Of a stretch of 64,000 nt of DNA, positions 31,404-40,377 are shown piece after piece. Position numbers and translations under genes: made by a program. The notes under the pieces are model-generated. The model worked only from the letters and a program-made list of their open reading frames with translations, searched no databases and had not been told where the DNA came from. The stretch spans positions 1,564,001-1,628,000 of the forward strand of contig NZ_CP041742.1 of NCBI RefSeq assembly GCF_007556775.1, given 5' to 3'. This stretch comes from Lysobacter lycopersici. Its GTDB lineage: Bacteria; Pseudomonadota; Gammaproteobacteria; Xanthomonadales; Xanthomonadaceae. Every line of letters begins with the position of its first letter. Within the stretch, counting starts at the first letter, position 1.

Positions 31404-32473
31404 GACTTCACCGCATGCACGATCTTGAATCCTGCTTGCTGCGCGACGATCCGCGCCGATGCGAAGCCATCCGCGAGCGCATCTTCGTAGGGCAGGTGCC
31501 GGTTCGCAACCAGCCACAGCACCCCGCCGGGTTTGAGCGCGTTAGCAGCCGAGGCGATGAAGGCGCGGCCGATGTCGGGGCGTTCGCCGCGGCCGAGCGC
31601 ATGGAACGGCGGGTTGCAAACGATCGCATCGAAGCGTTCGGTAACGCCGCGTTCCACGTCATGCCAATGGCAATGCACGGGGACGCTTGCGCCGGCGAGG
31701 TTTTCGTCGGCCAGCGCCAGCGCGCGCGCATCGGCCTCGTACAGGTCGAGCGAAGCGATGCGCGGACAGCGCGCCAACACTTGCAATGCGAGATAACCCC
31801 AGCCCGCGCCGAAATCGGCGACGCGGCCGTGCAGAACCTGCCCCGGGCTTGACCCGGGGTCGCCCGGAAAATGCGCGGCCAGCAATTGCGATGCGGCATC
31901 GACGCGATCCCAGGCGAATACGCCGGGGCGACTGAGGAAGCCGCCGCCCGGCACGTCCTCGCTGGCCACGCGGCGCGGCGCATCCGCCTTCAACCACTGC
32001 GCGAGCAGGCCTGCGTCAAACGACGCATCGGGCCGTGTCCAGAACGTGCGGCAATGGTGCTTGCTCTGCACCGACAGCGCGCCGGCGAGCTGCTTCAGGT
32101 CCGCTTCGCGCGATTTCGCGCCCTCGTCGTTCGCGACCGCGGCAATCACGATCCCGCCCGGTGCACAGGCCGCGCAGGCTTTCGCCAGCAGCGCGCGCGC
32201 TTCCTCGCGCTGGCGCGGCGGCAACACCAGCACCAGCGGGAACGCGCGTTCCGGCAGGGAATCTTCGTCCAGCAGTTCGACGCCGATGCGTTCGAGTCTC
32301 TCCGCTTCCGGTTTGAACGGCTGGGTCGCGGCAAAGGCGCGCGCCCCGACCGCATGCAGCGCCGCACCCTCGCGTGCACGCAAAAACAGCGCACCCTCGG
32401 CCGGCCAGCGCAATGCGCCATCGGCGAACGGATGCAGCAGGGCGTCGAATGCAGGATCGCGCGTGGAGGACAT
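31400..32473 (-). CDS. rsmC: 16S rRNA (guanine(1207)-N2)-methyltransferase
   Basis: A 357-aa SAM-dependent methyltransferase with duplicated MTS domains: a degenerate N-terminal one (about 1-150) and an active C-terminal one with motif I VADFGAGWGYLALQVL and catalytic NPPFHALG. This two-domain architecture is typical of RsmC, which methylates G1207 of 16S rRNA. At about residue 205 a palindromic GC element adds GDPGSSPGQ to the protein. It overlaps rsuA by 4 bp. Confidence 0.9.
   Translation of the reverse strand: MSSTRDPAFDALLHPFADGALRWPAEGALFLRAREGAALHAVGARAFAATQPFKPEAERLERIGVELLDEDSLPERAFPLVLVLPPRQREEARALLAKACAACAPGGIVIAAVANDEGAKSREADLKQLAGALSVQSKHHCRTFWTRPDASFDAGLLAQWLKADAPRRVASEDVPGGGFLSRPGVFAWDRVDAASQLLAAHFPGDPGSSPGQVLHGRVADFGAGWGYLALQVLARCPRIASLDLYEADARALALADENLAGASVPVHCHWHDVERGVTERFDAIVCNPPFHALGRGERPDIGRAFIASAANALKPGGVLWLVANRHLPYEDALADGFASARIVAQQAGFKIVHAVKS
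31841..31859. repeat. palindromic element inside rsmC
   Basis: CCCCGGG-CTTGA-CCCGGGG. On the minus strand it encodes PGSSPG between the two methyltransferase domains. Such GC palindromes are usually dispersed intergenic elements; this copy is in frame. Confidence 0.6.
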
Positions 32474-32503
32474 GCGCGCAGTGTAGCCGCGCGCGGCGCG
32501 GCT

Positions 32504-32953
32504 TCAGCGCAGCGCGTGGCCGCCGTTGTCGACGCGCAGGCGACCGAAGGCCCAGGTCATCGCCACGCAGGCGCCGAGCGCCAGGCCCCAGCTGCGCAAC
32601 GCACTCGCATCCGCGGCAGGCAACAACGACAGGCTGGCGTGCAGCCATGCGCCGCCATCGTTGGCGACGAAGTACAAGGCCGATACCGCGAACGCAGCGA
32701 TCAAACCTCGCACCAGCCAGCGTTCGAGCGCGCTCTCCCCGCGCGCGGGCAAGCGCGCGGCCTGCGCGGCGACGGCCTTGGCGAAATCCGCCGGCAGCGC
32801 ATCCGGCAACGGCTCGCGCAACGCACGCACGATGCGCCGGTACGCAGCAACATCCGGATCGCCGGCATCGTCGGCGTGCAGGCGCTCCTCGCGCAGCGCG
32901 CGTTCCTGCAGGCGCCATTCGCGTTCGTCGAATTGGTCGTTGGGCTTGTTCAT
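32504..32953 (-). CDS. membrane protein, probable anti-sigma factor
   Basis: A 149-aa protein with a charged N-terminal cytoplasmic half (about 1-75, rich in Arg, Glu and Asp) and two hydrophobic helices (about 85-105 and 122-140). The ATG overlaps the stop of the ECF sigma gene (ATGA), the usual arrangement for sigma/anti-sigma pairs. No zinc-binding HxxxCxxC motif is visible, so it is not of the ZAS type. The role is inferred from context and topology. Confidence 0.7.
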   Translation of the reverse strand: MNKPNDQFDEREWRLQERALREERLHADDAGDPDVAAYRRIVRALREPLPDALPADFAKAVAAQAARLPARGESALERWLVRGLIAAFAVSALYFVANDGGAWLHASLSLLPAADASALRSWGLALGACVAMTWAFGRLRVDNGGHALR

Positions 32954-33528
32954 GCGGCGACTCCCATGCCGGGCGCCAGCCATTCCTGCAGGCGCTTGCG
33001 GCTGCGGAACAGGTGGCTCTTGAGCGTGCCCTCGGCGAGCCCGGTGATGCGCGAAATCTGCGCCAGCGGCAATTCGTCGAGGTGGTACAGGGTGAGGATG
33101 GTGCGTTGCAGCGGGGGCAGGCGCGCGATCGCCGCGTGCAGGCGGCGCGCGATGTCGTCGTCCACGACCGCGGCTTCGAGATCGAATTCGTCGGCGACGC
33201 GTTCGTGCAGCGGCGTGCCTTCCTCGTCCGCGTCTTCGGCGACCGGGATGCGCTTGCGCTCGAGGTGGCGCTTCGCGACCGAATACGCGACCTGTCCGAT
33301 CCACGCCTTCAGCGGCGCGTCGTGGCGGTACTGGTGCAGGCACTGGTGCACGCGCAGGAACGCCTCCTGGCACAGCTCGCGCGCGTCTTCCGGATGGCGA
33401 ACCATGCGTTGCACGATGTGCCAGCACAGGCCCTGGTACTCGCGCACGAGGCATTCGAACGCGCCGGGCTCACCACCCAGCACGGCGGTCACCAGGGCGC
33501 GATCCTCGGGCGTGCGGCCGTCTTCCAT
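32950..33528 (-). CDS. ECF sigma factor (sigma-70 family)
   Basis: A 192-aa sigma factor with region 2 (about 25-95; LVREYQGLCWHIVQRM and DARELCQEAFLRVH) and region 4 (about 130-180; LPPLQRTILTLYHLDE and GLAEGTLKSHLFRSRKRLQ), the minimal ECF layout. It is coupled by ATGA to a membrane protein that probably restrains it. ATG 33528 gives a normal ECF N-terminus; the longer open frame runs through the REP element. The target regulon is unknown; the divergent small membrane protein gene may be one target. Confidence 0.92.
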   Translation of the reverse strand: MEDGRTPEDRALVTAVLGGEPGAFECLVREYQGLCWHIVQRMVRHPEDARELCQEAFLRVHQCLHQYRHDAPLKAWIGQVAYSVAKRHLERKRIPVAEDADEEGTPLHERVADEFDLEAAVVDDDIARRLHAAIARLPPLQRTILTLYHLDELPLAQISRITGLAEGTLKSHLFRSRKRLQEWLAPGMGVAA

Positions 33529-33579
33529 GGCACATGGGATACGCCCCGGGCGGGATCGGTTGCAACCCTCGGCTTCATT

Positions 33580-33631
33580 CCCTCTCCCCGCCGAGCGAGA
33601 GGGTGCCGCGCGCAGCGCGGCGGGAGAGGGG
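33580..33631. repeat. CCCTCTCCC-type palindromic repeat
   Basis: CCCTCTCCCCGCCGAGCGAG followed by AGGGTGCCGCGCGCAGCGCGGCGGGAGAGGGG, between the divergent ECF sigma gene and the small membrane protein gene. Same family as 4884, 21246, 42843 and 54676. Confidence 0.75.
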
Positions 33632-33710
33632 CAACTTTGTGCAACCGGCATGGAACCGGCCGTATCCAATGCCTCGAACGCCGCATTCCGCGGCTCGACC
33701 GGACCCCGCC

Positions 33711-34037
33711 ATGAACTTCGAAATCCTGATCCCGATCAGCCTGTTCCTTGCCATCGCCTACACCATCAAGGCCGTGGTCGATGCCGGCGTGCGCCGCAAG
33801 ATGGTCGATTCCAACGGCTCCCAGGACCTGGTCCGTTCGATGCTGGAGGGCGAGGAAGCGCGCCGCCGCCACGGTTCGCTGCGCTGGGGCGTGACCCTGA
33901 CCCTGCTTGCGGTCGGCTTCGGCCTGGTGCAGGCCTCGGGCTGGACCGAAATCAACCCGGGCGTGATCGCGGTGCTGGTCGGCGCCACCGGCCTCGGCAA
34001 CCTCGCCTATTACCTGCTGGCGCGCAAGCTGGGTTGA
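33711..34037 (+). CDS. small membrane protein (DUF6249-like)
   Basis: A 108-aa protein with three hydrophobic helices (about 4-24, 60-78 and 85-103) separated by a charged stretch (LEGEEARRRHG). The pattern fits the DUF6249 group of small proteobacterial membrane proteins often found beside sigma-factor genes; this family call is tentative. It is divergent from the ECF sigma operon, with a REP element in between. The weak Shine-Dalgarno makes the start less certain. Confidence 0.7.
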   Translation: MNFEILIPISLFLAIAYTIKAVVDAGVRRKMVDSNGSQDLVRSMLEGEEARRRHGSLRWGVTLTLLAVGFGLVQASGWTEINPGVIAVLVGATGLGNLAYYLLARKLG

Positions 34038-34041
34038 TGCA

Positions 34042-35232
34042 TCACGCGTCGGCGGGGCCGCGCGCGGCCTCGCCCGACAGCACCTCGCTCGCCGGCGCCG
34101 CCTTGCCGATGAGGTAGCCCTGGGCGTAGCGCACCTCGAGTTCGCGCAGGCGCTGCAATTGCGCCTGCGTTTCCACGCCTTCGCAGATGACATCGGCGCC
34201 GATGCCGTGCGCCATCGCGACGATGGCCTCGACGATCGCCATCGCCTTGGGCGAATCGAACATGTGGCGGGCGAAGGCCTGGTCCATCTTCACGTACTCG
34301 AAGTCGAGCTTGTGCAGGTGGGTGAGGTTGGAATAGCCGGTGCCGAAGTCGTCGAGCGCGAAGCGGATGCCGTGTTCGCGGCAATGCCGCATCACCGCCG
34401 CGACCGGTTCGTAGTCGAGCATGCGGCTTTCGGTGACCTCGAGCTTGAGCGCGCCTCGCGGCAGGCCGGCGCGTTCGACCCGATCGACGATCTGCCGCGC
34501 CATGCCCGGTTCCACCAACTGCCGCGCGGATAGGTTCACCGCGATGTCCGGCAACGGATCGTGGCCGAGGTCGCGCAACTGCGACAGCAGCGCGACCACG
34601 CGGTCGAGCACGTATTCGCCGACCGGCACGATGAGCGAGGTTTCCTCGGCGAGCTTGATGAACTCGGCCGGGGAGACCATGCCGTTGCCCGGCAGTTCCC
34701 AGCGCACCAGCGCTTCGTAGCCGGCCACGCGCGCGGCGGGGATGTCGTAGATCGGCTGGTAGCGCACCTCGATGCCGCCTTCGTCCAGCGCCTGCCGCAG
34801 TTGCGCGTCGCGGCGCAGCTTGTCGATGCCGGTGCGCTGTTCGTGGTCCTCGCCGGGCAGGCCTTCGACCGCGTGCGCGGACGCGCCTTCGCCACCGGAC
34901 TGGATCCGGCGCATGCGTCGCGCGAGCCCCTCGACCATGGCGCGCACGATCGGGTCGCAGGACTCGATGCGTTCGCGCAAGGCCTCGTCCTCGATCGCGA
35001 GCAGCACCGCGTCGCTGGCCGCGGTGGCGGTGGCGGTGCGCGCGCCATGGTCGAGCATGGACAGTTCGTCAAGCATTTCGCCGGGACCGAAGCTGCCGTG
35101 CTCGTGCCGGCGTTGGCCATCGCTGGAAGACAGAACGACCTGCCCGCTTTCGATCAGCCACGCGCAATCGGCGGGATCGCCCTGCCGGTACAGCACTTCT
35201 CCCGCGAACAGCGAGCGGCGGATGGTGGCCAT
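34042..35232 (-). CDS. cyclic nucleotide-binding (CNB) domain / EAL phosphodiesterase
   Basis: About 396 aa. An N-terminal CRP-like CNB domain (about 5-115; LFAGEVLYRQGDPADCAWLI, FGPGEMLDELSML) is fused to an EAL domain (about 140-385) with the catalytic motifs YEALVRW, NLSARQL, EVTES, DDFGTGYS, KMDQAF, CEGVET and QGYLIGK, so cyclic-di-GMP hydrolysis is likely. The CNB could bind cAMP or cyclic-di-GMP and regulate the EAL. ATG 35232 with GGGGGAAG upstream is preferred; ATG 35301 would add 23 residues. Confidence 0.92.
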   Translation of the reverse strand: MATIRRSLFAGEVLYRQGDPADCAWLIESGQVVLSSSDGQRRHEHGSFGPGEMLDELSMLDHGARTATATAASDAVLLAIEDEALRERIESCDPIVRAMVEGLARRMRRIQSGGEGASAHAVEGLPGEDHEQRTGIDKLRRDAQLRQALDEGGIEVRYQPIYDIPAARVAGYEALVRWELPGNGMVSPAEFIKLAEETSLIVPVGEYVLDRVVALLSQLRDLGHDPLPDIAVNLSARQLVEPGMARQIVDRVERAGLPRGALKLEVTESRMLDYEPVAAVMRHCREHGIRFALDDFGTGYSNLTHLHKLDFEYVKMDQAFARHMFDSPKAMAIVEAIVAMAHGIGADVICEGVETQAQLQRLRELEVRYAQGYLIGKAAPASEVLSGEAARGPADA

Positions 35233-35350
35233 GCGCTTCCCCCGAAGCATTTCGTCCATGTGCTTACGAAAAGCGGGGCGGAAACCGGCAATCGCGGACA
35301 TCCGTGCCGCCGCGCGCTAGGCTATCGCGGTTTTCGACACCGCATCGGCC

Positions 35351-35596
35351 ATGGACACGCCCAACGACACCCCGCCCGACCGCCTCAGCAACGACCCGCG
35401 CAGCAAGTACCACGACGAAGCCCTGCTCGAACGCGGCATCGGCATCCGCTTCAACGGCCAGGAACGCCACAACGTCGAGGAATACTGCGTCAGCGAGGGC
35501 TGGATCCGGGTCCAGGCCGGGCGCGCGCTCGACCGCCGCGGCCAGCCGATGACGATGAAGATCCGCGGCACCGTCGAGGCCTGGTTCCGCACCTGA
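35351..35596 (+). CDS. DUF3297 family protein
   Basis: An 81-aa small, hydrophilic cytoplasmic protein matching DUF3297 (PPDRLSNDPRSKYHDE, GIGIRFNGQERHNVEEYCVS and GWIRVQAGRALDRRGQPMT). The function of the family is unknown; it is common in proteobacteria as a single conserved gene. It stands alone between the CNB-EAL gene and the M13 peptidase. Confidence 0.92.
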   Translation: MDTPNDTPPDRLSNDPRSKYHDEALLERGIGIRFNGQERHNVEEYCVSEGWIRVQAGRALDRRGQPMTMKIRGTVEAWFRT

Positions 35597-35691
35597 ACCG
35601 CGCTTCGATCCGCCGGGTAGCGTGACTGGCGGCCTTTGCGCCGTCCGCATGGGCGTTCTACGCTCGGGCTTTCCCCTGCCGAGAGCCGCCC

Positions 35692-37812
35692 ATGCCGTCG
35701 ATTCCGCATCGTTCCCTGCTCGCCTTCGCCGTGTCCGCCGCGCTCGCCGCGGGGCTGGGTGCCTGCGAACGCGCATCCGCGCCTTCCGGCGATGCTTCGA
35801 AACCGGCGGCGCAGGCCGGGGCTACGGCGAAGGCCGCGCTCGGCAGCTTCGGTTTCGACACCGCCGGCATGGACAAGTCGGTCGCGCCCGGCGACGAGTT
35901 CTACGACTACGCCAACGGCGGCTGGATGAAAACCACGGAGATTCCCGCCGACCGTTCCAGCATCGGCGCTTTCGCAGTGCTCGCGCAGCAGGCGCAGAAG
36001 GACACGCGCGACATCGTCGAAAACGCGGCGAAGGACGCGAACGCCAGCGGCGACGAAAAGAAGATCGGCGACTACTACACCGCGTTCATGGACGAAGCCG
36101 GGATCGAGGCCAGGGGCCTCGCGCCGGTGAAGCCCGAACTCGATGCCATCGCCGGCATCGCCGATGCGGATGCGCTGGCGAAGACGCTCGGCGGCCAGTT
36201 GCGCGCCGACGTCGACTTGCTCAACGCGACGAATTACTACACCGACCGCCTGTTCGGCCTGTGGGTGTCGCAGGACATCAACGAACCAACGCGCACCGCA
36301 CCCTACCTCGTGCAGGGCGGCCTCGGCATGCCCGACCGCAGCTTCTACCTCGACGGCGGGCGCATGGCCGAGCTGCGCAAGGCCTACCAGGCGCACGTCG
36401 CGAAGGTGCTGGACCTCGCCGGCATCGCCGAATCCGATGCCAAGGCCGCGCGCATCCTCGCGCTGGAAACCGCGATCGCGAAGGTGCACGCGACCCAGGA
36501 AGAAACCAACGACGTCGCCAAGGGCGCGAATGCGTGGAAGCGCGCCGACTTCGACGCGAAGGCGCCGGGCCTGGACTGGGCCGCGTATTTCGACGCCGCC
36601 GGCCTCGGCCAGCAGCAGGATTTCATCGTCTGGCAACCGAAGGCGGTCGCCGGCATTTCCGCGCTGGTGAAATCGCAGCCGCTGGACGCGTGGAAGGACT
36701 ACCTCGCCTACCACGCGCTCGATCGGGCCTCGCCGTATTTGCCGAAGGCCTTCGCCGATGAAAGCTTCGATTTCCACGGCCACGTGCTCAACGGCACGCC
36801 GCAGCAGTCCGAACGCTGGAAGCGCGCGATCGACGACACCAGCGGCGCGCTGGGCGAGGCGATCGGCAAGCTGTACGCCGACCAGCATTTCTCGCCGGAG
36901 ACCAAGGCGCGCGCCGAGGCGATGGTGAAGAACATCCTCGCCGCGTTCGGCAAGCGCATCGACGCGGTCGCATGGATGTCGCCGGAAACCAAGGCGCAGG
37001 CCAAGGCCAAGCTCGCCGGGCTCAAGGTCGGCGTCGGTTATCCGGACGCGTGGCGCGATTATTCCGCGCTGGAAGTGAAGCGCGACGACGCGCTCGGCAA
37101 TGCCGAACGCGCGGGCGAATTCGAATACCAGCGCAACCTCGCCAAGCTCGGCAAGCCGGTCGGCCACGACGAGTGGTGCATGCTGCCGCAGACGGTGAAC
37201 GCGGTGAACCTCCCGCTGGAGAACCGCCTGCTGTTCCCCGCCGCGATCCTGCAGCCTCCGTTCTTCGATCCCAACGCCGACGACGCGGTGAACTACGGCG
37301 GCATCGGTTCGGTGATCGGCCACGAGGTCAGCCACAGCTTCGACAACAGCGGCGCGCTGTTCGATGCCGACGGCAAGCTGCGCAACTGGTGGACGAAGGA
37401 GGATTTCGCGAAGTTCGAGGCCGCCGGCGCCGCGCTCGCCGCGCAGTTCGATACCTACGCGCCGTTCCCCGACCTGCACGTCAACGGCAAGCTGACGCTG
37501 GGCGAGGACATCGCCGACGTCGCCGGCCTCGCGACCTCGTACGACGCCTACCATGCCTCGTGGAACGGCACGACGCCGGCGACACTCGACGGATTCACCC
37601 CGGACCAGCGCTTCTTCCTCGGCTTCGCCCAGGTGTGGCGCACCAAGTTCCGCGAAGCCGCGCTGCGCAACCGCGTGCTCACCGACGTGCACGCGCCGGG
37701 CATGTACCGCGCGCTGACCGTGCGCAACATCGACGCGTGGTATCCGGCGTTCGACGTGAAGGACGGCACCAAGCTGTACCTCGCGCCGGGCAAGCGCGTG
37801 AAGATCTGGTAA
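35692..37812 (+). CDS. M13-family metallopeptidase (PepO/neprilysin-like), lipoprotein
   Basis: A 706-aa protein with a lipobox GLGAC (C25), so it is probably anchored in the periplasm or outer membrane. The M13 hallmarks are complete: zinc motif HEVSH (H544, E545, H548), third ligand E605 and D609 in GEDIADVAG, NAYYxP-like VNAVNLPLENRL, and the C-terminal substrate site YRALTVRN. The large N-terminal domain (about 60-430) is the family cap. It degrades oligopeptides. An intrinsic terminator follows immediately. Confidence 0.95.
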   Translation: MPSIPHRSLLAFAVSAALAAGLGACERASAPSGDASKPAAQAGATAKAALGSFGFDTAGMDKSVAPGDEFYDYANGGWMKTTEIPADRSSIGAFAVLAQQAQKDTRDIVENAAKDANASGDEKKIGDYYTAFMDEAGIEARGLAPVKPELDAIAGIADADALAKTLGGQLRADVDLLNATNYYTDRLFGLWVSQDINEPTRTAPYLVQGGLGMPDRSFYLDGGRMAELRKAYQAHVAKVLDLAGIAESDAKAARILALETAIAKVHATQEETNDVAKGANAWKRADFDAKAPGLDWAAYFDAAGLGQQQDFIVWQPKAVAGISALVKSQPLDAWKDYLAYHALDRASPYLPKAFADESFDFHGHVLNGTPQQSERWKRAIDDTSGALGEAIGKLYADQHFSPETKARAEAMVKNILAAFGKRIDAVAWMSPETKAQAKAKLAGLKVGVGYPDAWRDYSALEVKRDDALGNAERAGEFEYQRNLAKLGKPVGHDEWCMLPQTVNAVNLPLENRLLFPAAILQPPFFDPNADDAVNYGGIGSVIGHEVSHSFDNSGALFDADGKLRNWWTKEDFAKFEAAGAALAAQFDTYAPFPDLHVNGKLTLGEDIADVAGLATSYDAYHASWNGTTPATLDGFTPDQRFFLGFAQVWRTKFREAALRNRVLTDVHAPGMYRALTVRNIDAWYPAFDVKDGTKLYLAPGKRVKIW

Positions 37813-38150
37813 CCCGCATTCGATGCAGCAACGAAAACGCCGGCGAAAGCCGGCGTTTTTCGTCCCGCCAGCCGCGATCCCGGAGCGCGGTGCCCGCAAC
37901 CGCTCGACGGCGTGGTGCGCTGCAAGGTGCTTGGCCGGCGAGAATGTTATAGCGTAACAATCGCAGGCATCGGGGAGCCTGCGGCGATCCGGGGCCCTGG
38001 CATTCGCAACTCCCGCCGCGTCTCGCACGGGAAACCCGGTATCGGCGCCTCCACGCGGGATGGGGACGGCGCATTCGCATGACGTTGCAAATCGCGACCG
38101 CCGAAGTTGCGCGGCCGTCTCCTTCCACTCCATGAGGGCAGGTTCCAGCA
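37813..38150. other. 338-bp intergenic region before the S53 peptidase gene
   Basis: It holds the M13 gene terminator at its left end and, at 37945-37953, TGTTATAGC, a possible extended -10 of a rightward promoter without a convincing -35. A 5-bp inverted repeat CAGGC/GCCTG lies near 37965-37983. No coding frame with convincing features was seen in the remainder. Confidence 0.5.
37834..37863 (+). terminator. intrinsic terminator after the M13 peptidase gene
   Basis: AAAACGCCGGC (37834-37844), loop GAAA, GCCGGCGTTTT (37849-37859), then TCGT. Same hairpin sequence as those at 13621 and 40012. Confidence 0.85.
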
Positions 38151-39983
38151 ATGACCAATCATTTCCGTTTGAAGGCGCTTGTCGCCGCATTGACTCTGGC
38201 CGCGGGCGCAACGGCGAATGCCGCCGCGCCGGCGATCACCTCGATGGCGCGGCCCACCCGGCTGGCGCAAGGCGACGCCGTCGTCGGATCGCTCGCGGCC
38301 TCGCAACCGATGCACATCGTCATCGGCCTGAAGTTGCGCAACAAGGCAGAACTGGATTCCTACATTTCCAGGCCCGGCTTCAAGCCGCTCACCGGCGCGG
38401 CCTTCGTGTCGCGCTACGCGCCCAGCGCGGAGCAGGCGCAGGCGGTGGCGCACTTCCTGGAGCTGTCGGGGTTCAGCAACGTCAGGATCTCGCCGAACCG
38501 CATCCTCGTGTCAGGCGACGCGCCGGCGTCGAACGTGCAGCGCGCGTTCCAGACCTCGCTCGCCAGCGTGAGGACGCAGGATGGCCGCATGGCCTATGCG
38601 AACACCCGCGACGCCACGTTGCCGGCGTCGTTGCAACCGTTCGTCAATGGCGTGGTCGGCCTGCAGAACGTGCACGTGCCGCACCTGCTGTACCGGGTCT
38701 ACAAGGGCGGCGCGACCACCGCGGTGACCGGGCACCAACCGACCGATTTCCCGTCGATCTACGGCGCGGACGGCCTGCCGGTGGCGTCGGGCATCAACGT
38801 CGGCATCCTCGCCGAAGGCAACCTGACCAAGACCCTCAGCTCGCTCGACACCTTCACTTCGGCGAACGGCTTGCCGCCGGTCGCGACGCATTCGGTCGGC
38901 ACGCCCAACAGCGATACCAGCGGCACCGTCGAATGGGAGCTGGACAGCCAGACCATCGTCGGCGCCGCCGGCGGCCAGGTCGGTTCGCTGACGTTCTACC
39001 TGATGCCCGACATCAGTTCGGATACCTCGGTCGCCGAAGGCATCAACCTCGCGGTGACCGACAACACGACCACGATCGTCAACGGCTCGCTCGGCGTCAG
39101 CGAAATCGATGCGCAGAACGACGGCGGTTTCGCCACCACCGACGCGGTACTGGAGCAGGGCATAGCGCAGGGACAAAGCTTCGCCTTCTCCACCGGCGAC
39201 GATGGCGCGAGCAAGTGCTTCCACACCGGCCGGCGTGACAACGGCGCCTGCTGGCCGGCGGTGTCCCAGTACGTGGTCGCGGTCGGCGGCACCACCCTGG
39301 ATGCCTCGACCGGCGCGGGCGCGACCTGGAACGGCGAAACGGTCTGGTCGGGCGCGGGCGGCCAGGAAAGCACGGTCGAAGCGAAGCCGAGCTGGCAGAC
39401 ACTGTGGAGCGGTTCGCATCGCGCCGCGCCGGACATCGCCTTCGATGCCGATCCGAGCTCGGGCGCGAAGATCTACAACGGCGCCACGCAATCGCAGATC
39501 GGCGGCACCAGTCTTTCCGCGCCGATGTTCGTCGGCTTCTGGGCGCGCGTGATGCAGGGCAAGGGCAACCTGGGCTTCCCGGCCCCGCTGCTGTACCCGC
39601 TGTCGGCGTCGGATTTCCACGACGTCACTTCGGGCAGCAACGGCAACGCGGCGGGCGCGGGCTACGACCTCGCCAGCGGCCGCGGCAGCGTGGTCTGGAG
39701 CGCGGCCTACGCCGAACTCGGCGGTGGCGGCCCCGGCAACCAGCCGCCGGTGGCGAGTTTCACCGTCAAGCATCGTGGCCTGACCGTGCAACTCACCGAT
39801 ACTTCCACCGATTCCGACGGCAGCGTCGTCTCGCGCACGTGGAACGTGGGCGATGGCAGGTCGTCGACCAAGAACCCGCTGTTGTTCAAGTACGCGAGCG
39901 CGGGCACGTACACGGTGACGCTGACGGTGACGGACGACGATGGCGCAACGAGTACCACGAGCCAGTCGGTGACGGTCCCGTAA
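38151..39983 (+). CDS. S53 (sedolisin/xanthomonalisin-like) serine-carboxyl peptidase with PKD domain
   Basis: A 610-aa secreted acid protease. Signal peptide (LVAALTLAAGATANAA), then a pro-kumamolisin activation domain (about 45-195) and the catalytic domain with the Glu/Asp pair E261/D265 (EWELD), oxyanion D350 (STGDDGA) and nucleophile S454 in GGTSLSAP, all S53 hallmarks. The DVTSGSNG and AGAGYDLASG stretches match the C-terminal Ca2+ site. A PKD-like domain (about 530-610; PPVASFTVKH, SDGSVVSRTWNVGDG, YTVTLTVTDDDGA) follows a Gly/Pro linker. Homologue in Xanthomonas: xanthomonalisin. A terminator follows directly. Confidence 0.95.
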   Translation: MTNHFRLKALVAALTLAAGATANAAAPAITSMARPTRLAQGDAVVGSLAASQPMHIVIGLKLRNKAELDSYISRPGFKPLTGAAFVSRYAPSAEQAQAVAHFLELSGFSNVRISPNRILVSGDAPASNVQRAFQTSLASVRTQDGRMAYANTRDATLPASLQPFVNGVVGLQNVHVPHLLYRVYKGGATTAVTGHQPTDFPSIYGADGLPVASGINVGILAEGNLTKTLSSLDTFTSANGLPPVATHSVGTPNSDTSGTVEWELDSQTIVGAAGGQVGSLTFYLMPDISSDTSVAEGINLAVTDNTTTIVNGSLGVSEIDAQNDGGFATTDAVLEQGIAQGQSFAFSTGDDGASKCFHTGRRDNGACWPAVSQYVVAVGGTTLDASTGAGATWNGETVWSGAGGQESTVEAKPSWQTLWSGSHRAAPDIAFDADPSSGAKIYNGATQSQIGGTSLSAPMFVGFWARVMQGKGNLGFPAPLLYPLSASDFHDVTSGSNGNAAGAGYDLASGRGSVVWSAAYAELGGGGPGNQPPVASFTVKHRGLTVQLTDTSTDSDGSVVSRTWNVGDGRSSTKNPLLFKYASAGTYTVTLTVTDDDGATSTTSQSVTVP

Positions 39984-40011
39984 TTCTTTTCCGGATCGGT
40001 TGGTTCGAAAC

Positions 40012-40042
40012 GAAAACGCCGGCGCAAGCCGGCGTTTTCTTT
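40012..40042 (+). terminator. intrinsic terminator after the S53 peptidase gene
   Basis: GAAAACGCCGGC (40012-40023), loop GCAA, GCCGGCGTTTTC (40028-40039), then TTT. Perfect 12-bp stem; the third copy of the shared terminator hairpin. Confidence 0.88.
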
Positions 40043-40062
40043 GGATCGCCAAGTCTTCCCGG

Positions 40063-40302
40063 CTATTCACGCTTCGCTTTGGCGTGCGGGTTCGATTTGA
40101 AGAAGAGTTTCCACATCACAAGCGACCAGATAACAGCCACAAGCGGCGTAAGCAACATGACACCCACGAAATCGGGTGATCCGAATTCGCCGGTCAGAAT
40201 CTTGCGACCTAAGAGTGCGGCGGCAGATATTGTCGTCCAGCCAATGGTCACAGCTCCAACGAACCTGCCTTGAGTCCCGAGAGACCATCGCAAAATTCCC
40301 AT
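40063..40302 (-). CDS. small membrane protein of unknown function
   Basis: A 79-aa protein with two hydrophobic helices (about 12-32 and 45-66) and a basic C-terminus (FFKSNPHAKAKRE). AGGAAG lies 6 nt before the ATG. The base composition is less GC-rich than that of its neighbours, suggesting later acquisition or relaxed selection. No family recognised. It is convergent with the S53 peptidase gene across the terminator. Confidence 0.65.
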   Translation of the reverse strand: MGILRWSLGTQGRFVGAVTIGWTTISAAALLGRKILTGEFGSPDFVGVMLLTPLVAVIWSLVMWKLFFKSNPHAKAKRE

Positions 40303-40377
40303 TGCGGACTTCCTGCCAACCCTATTCTGGATCTAAGCATAGCGGGATGATGGATCCGCATCCGTATCGATTCCAGG

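Noticed and set aside
35317-38211. Open frame of 964 codons on the minus strand opposite the M13 peptidase gene
   Set aside because: The plus strand encodes a complete M13 enzyme with zinc motif and lipobox; the minus frame has no recognisable domain.
40067-40288. Alternative 73-aa minus-strand frame overlapping the small membrane protein
   Set aside because: The other frame (40063-40302) has two clear membrane helices and a Shine-Dalgarno; this one has neither.
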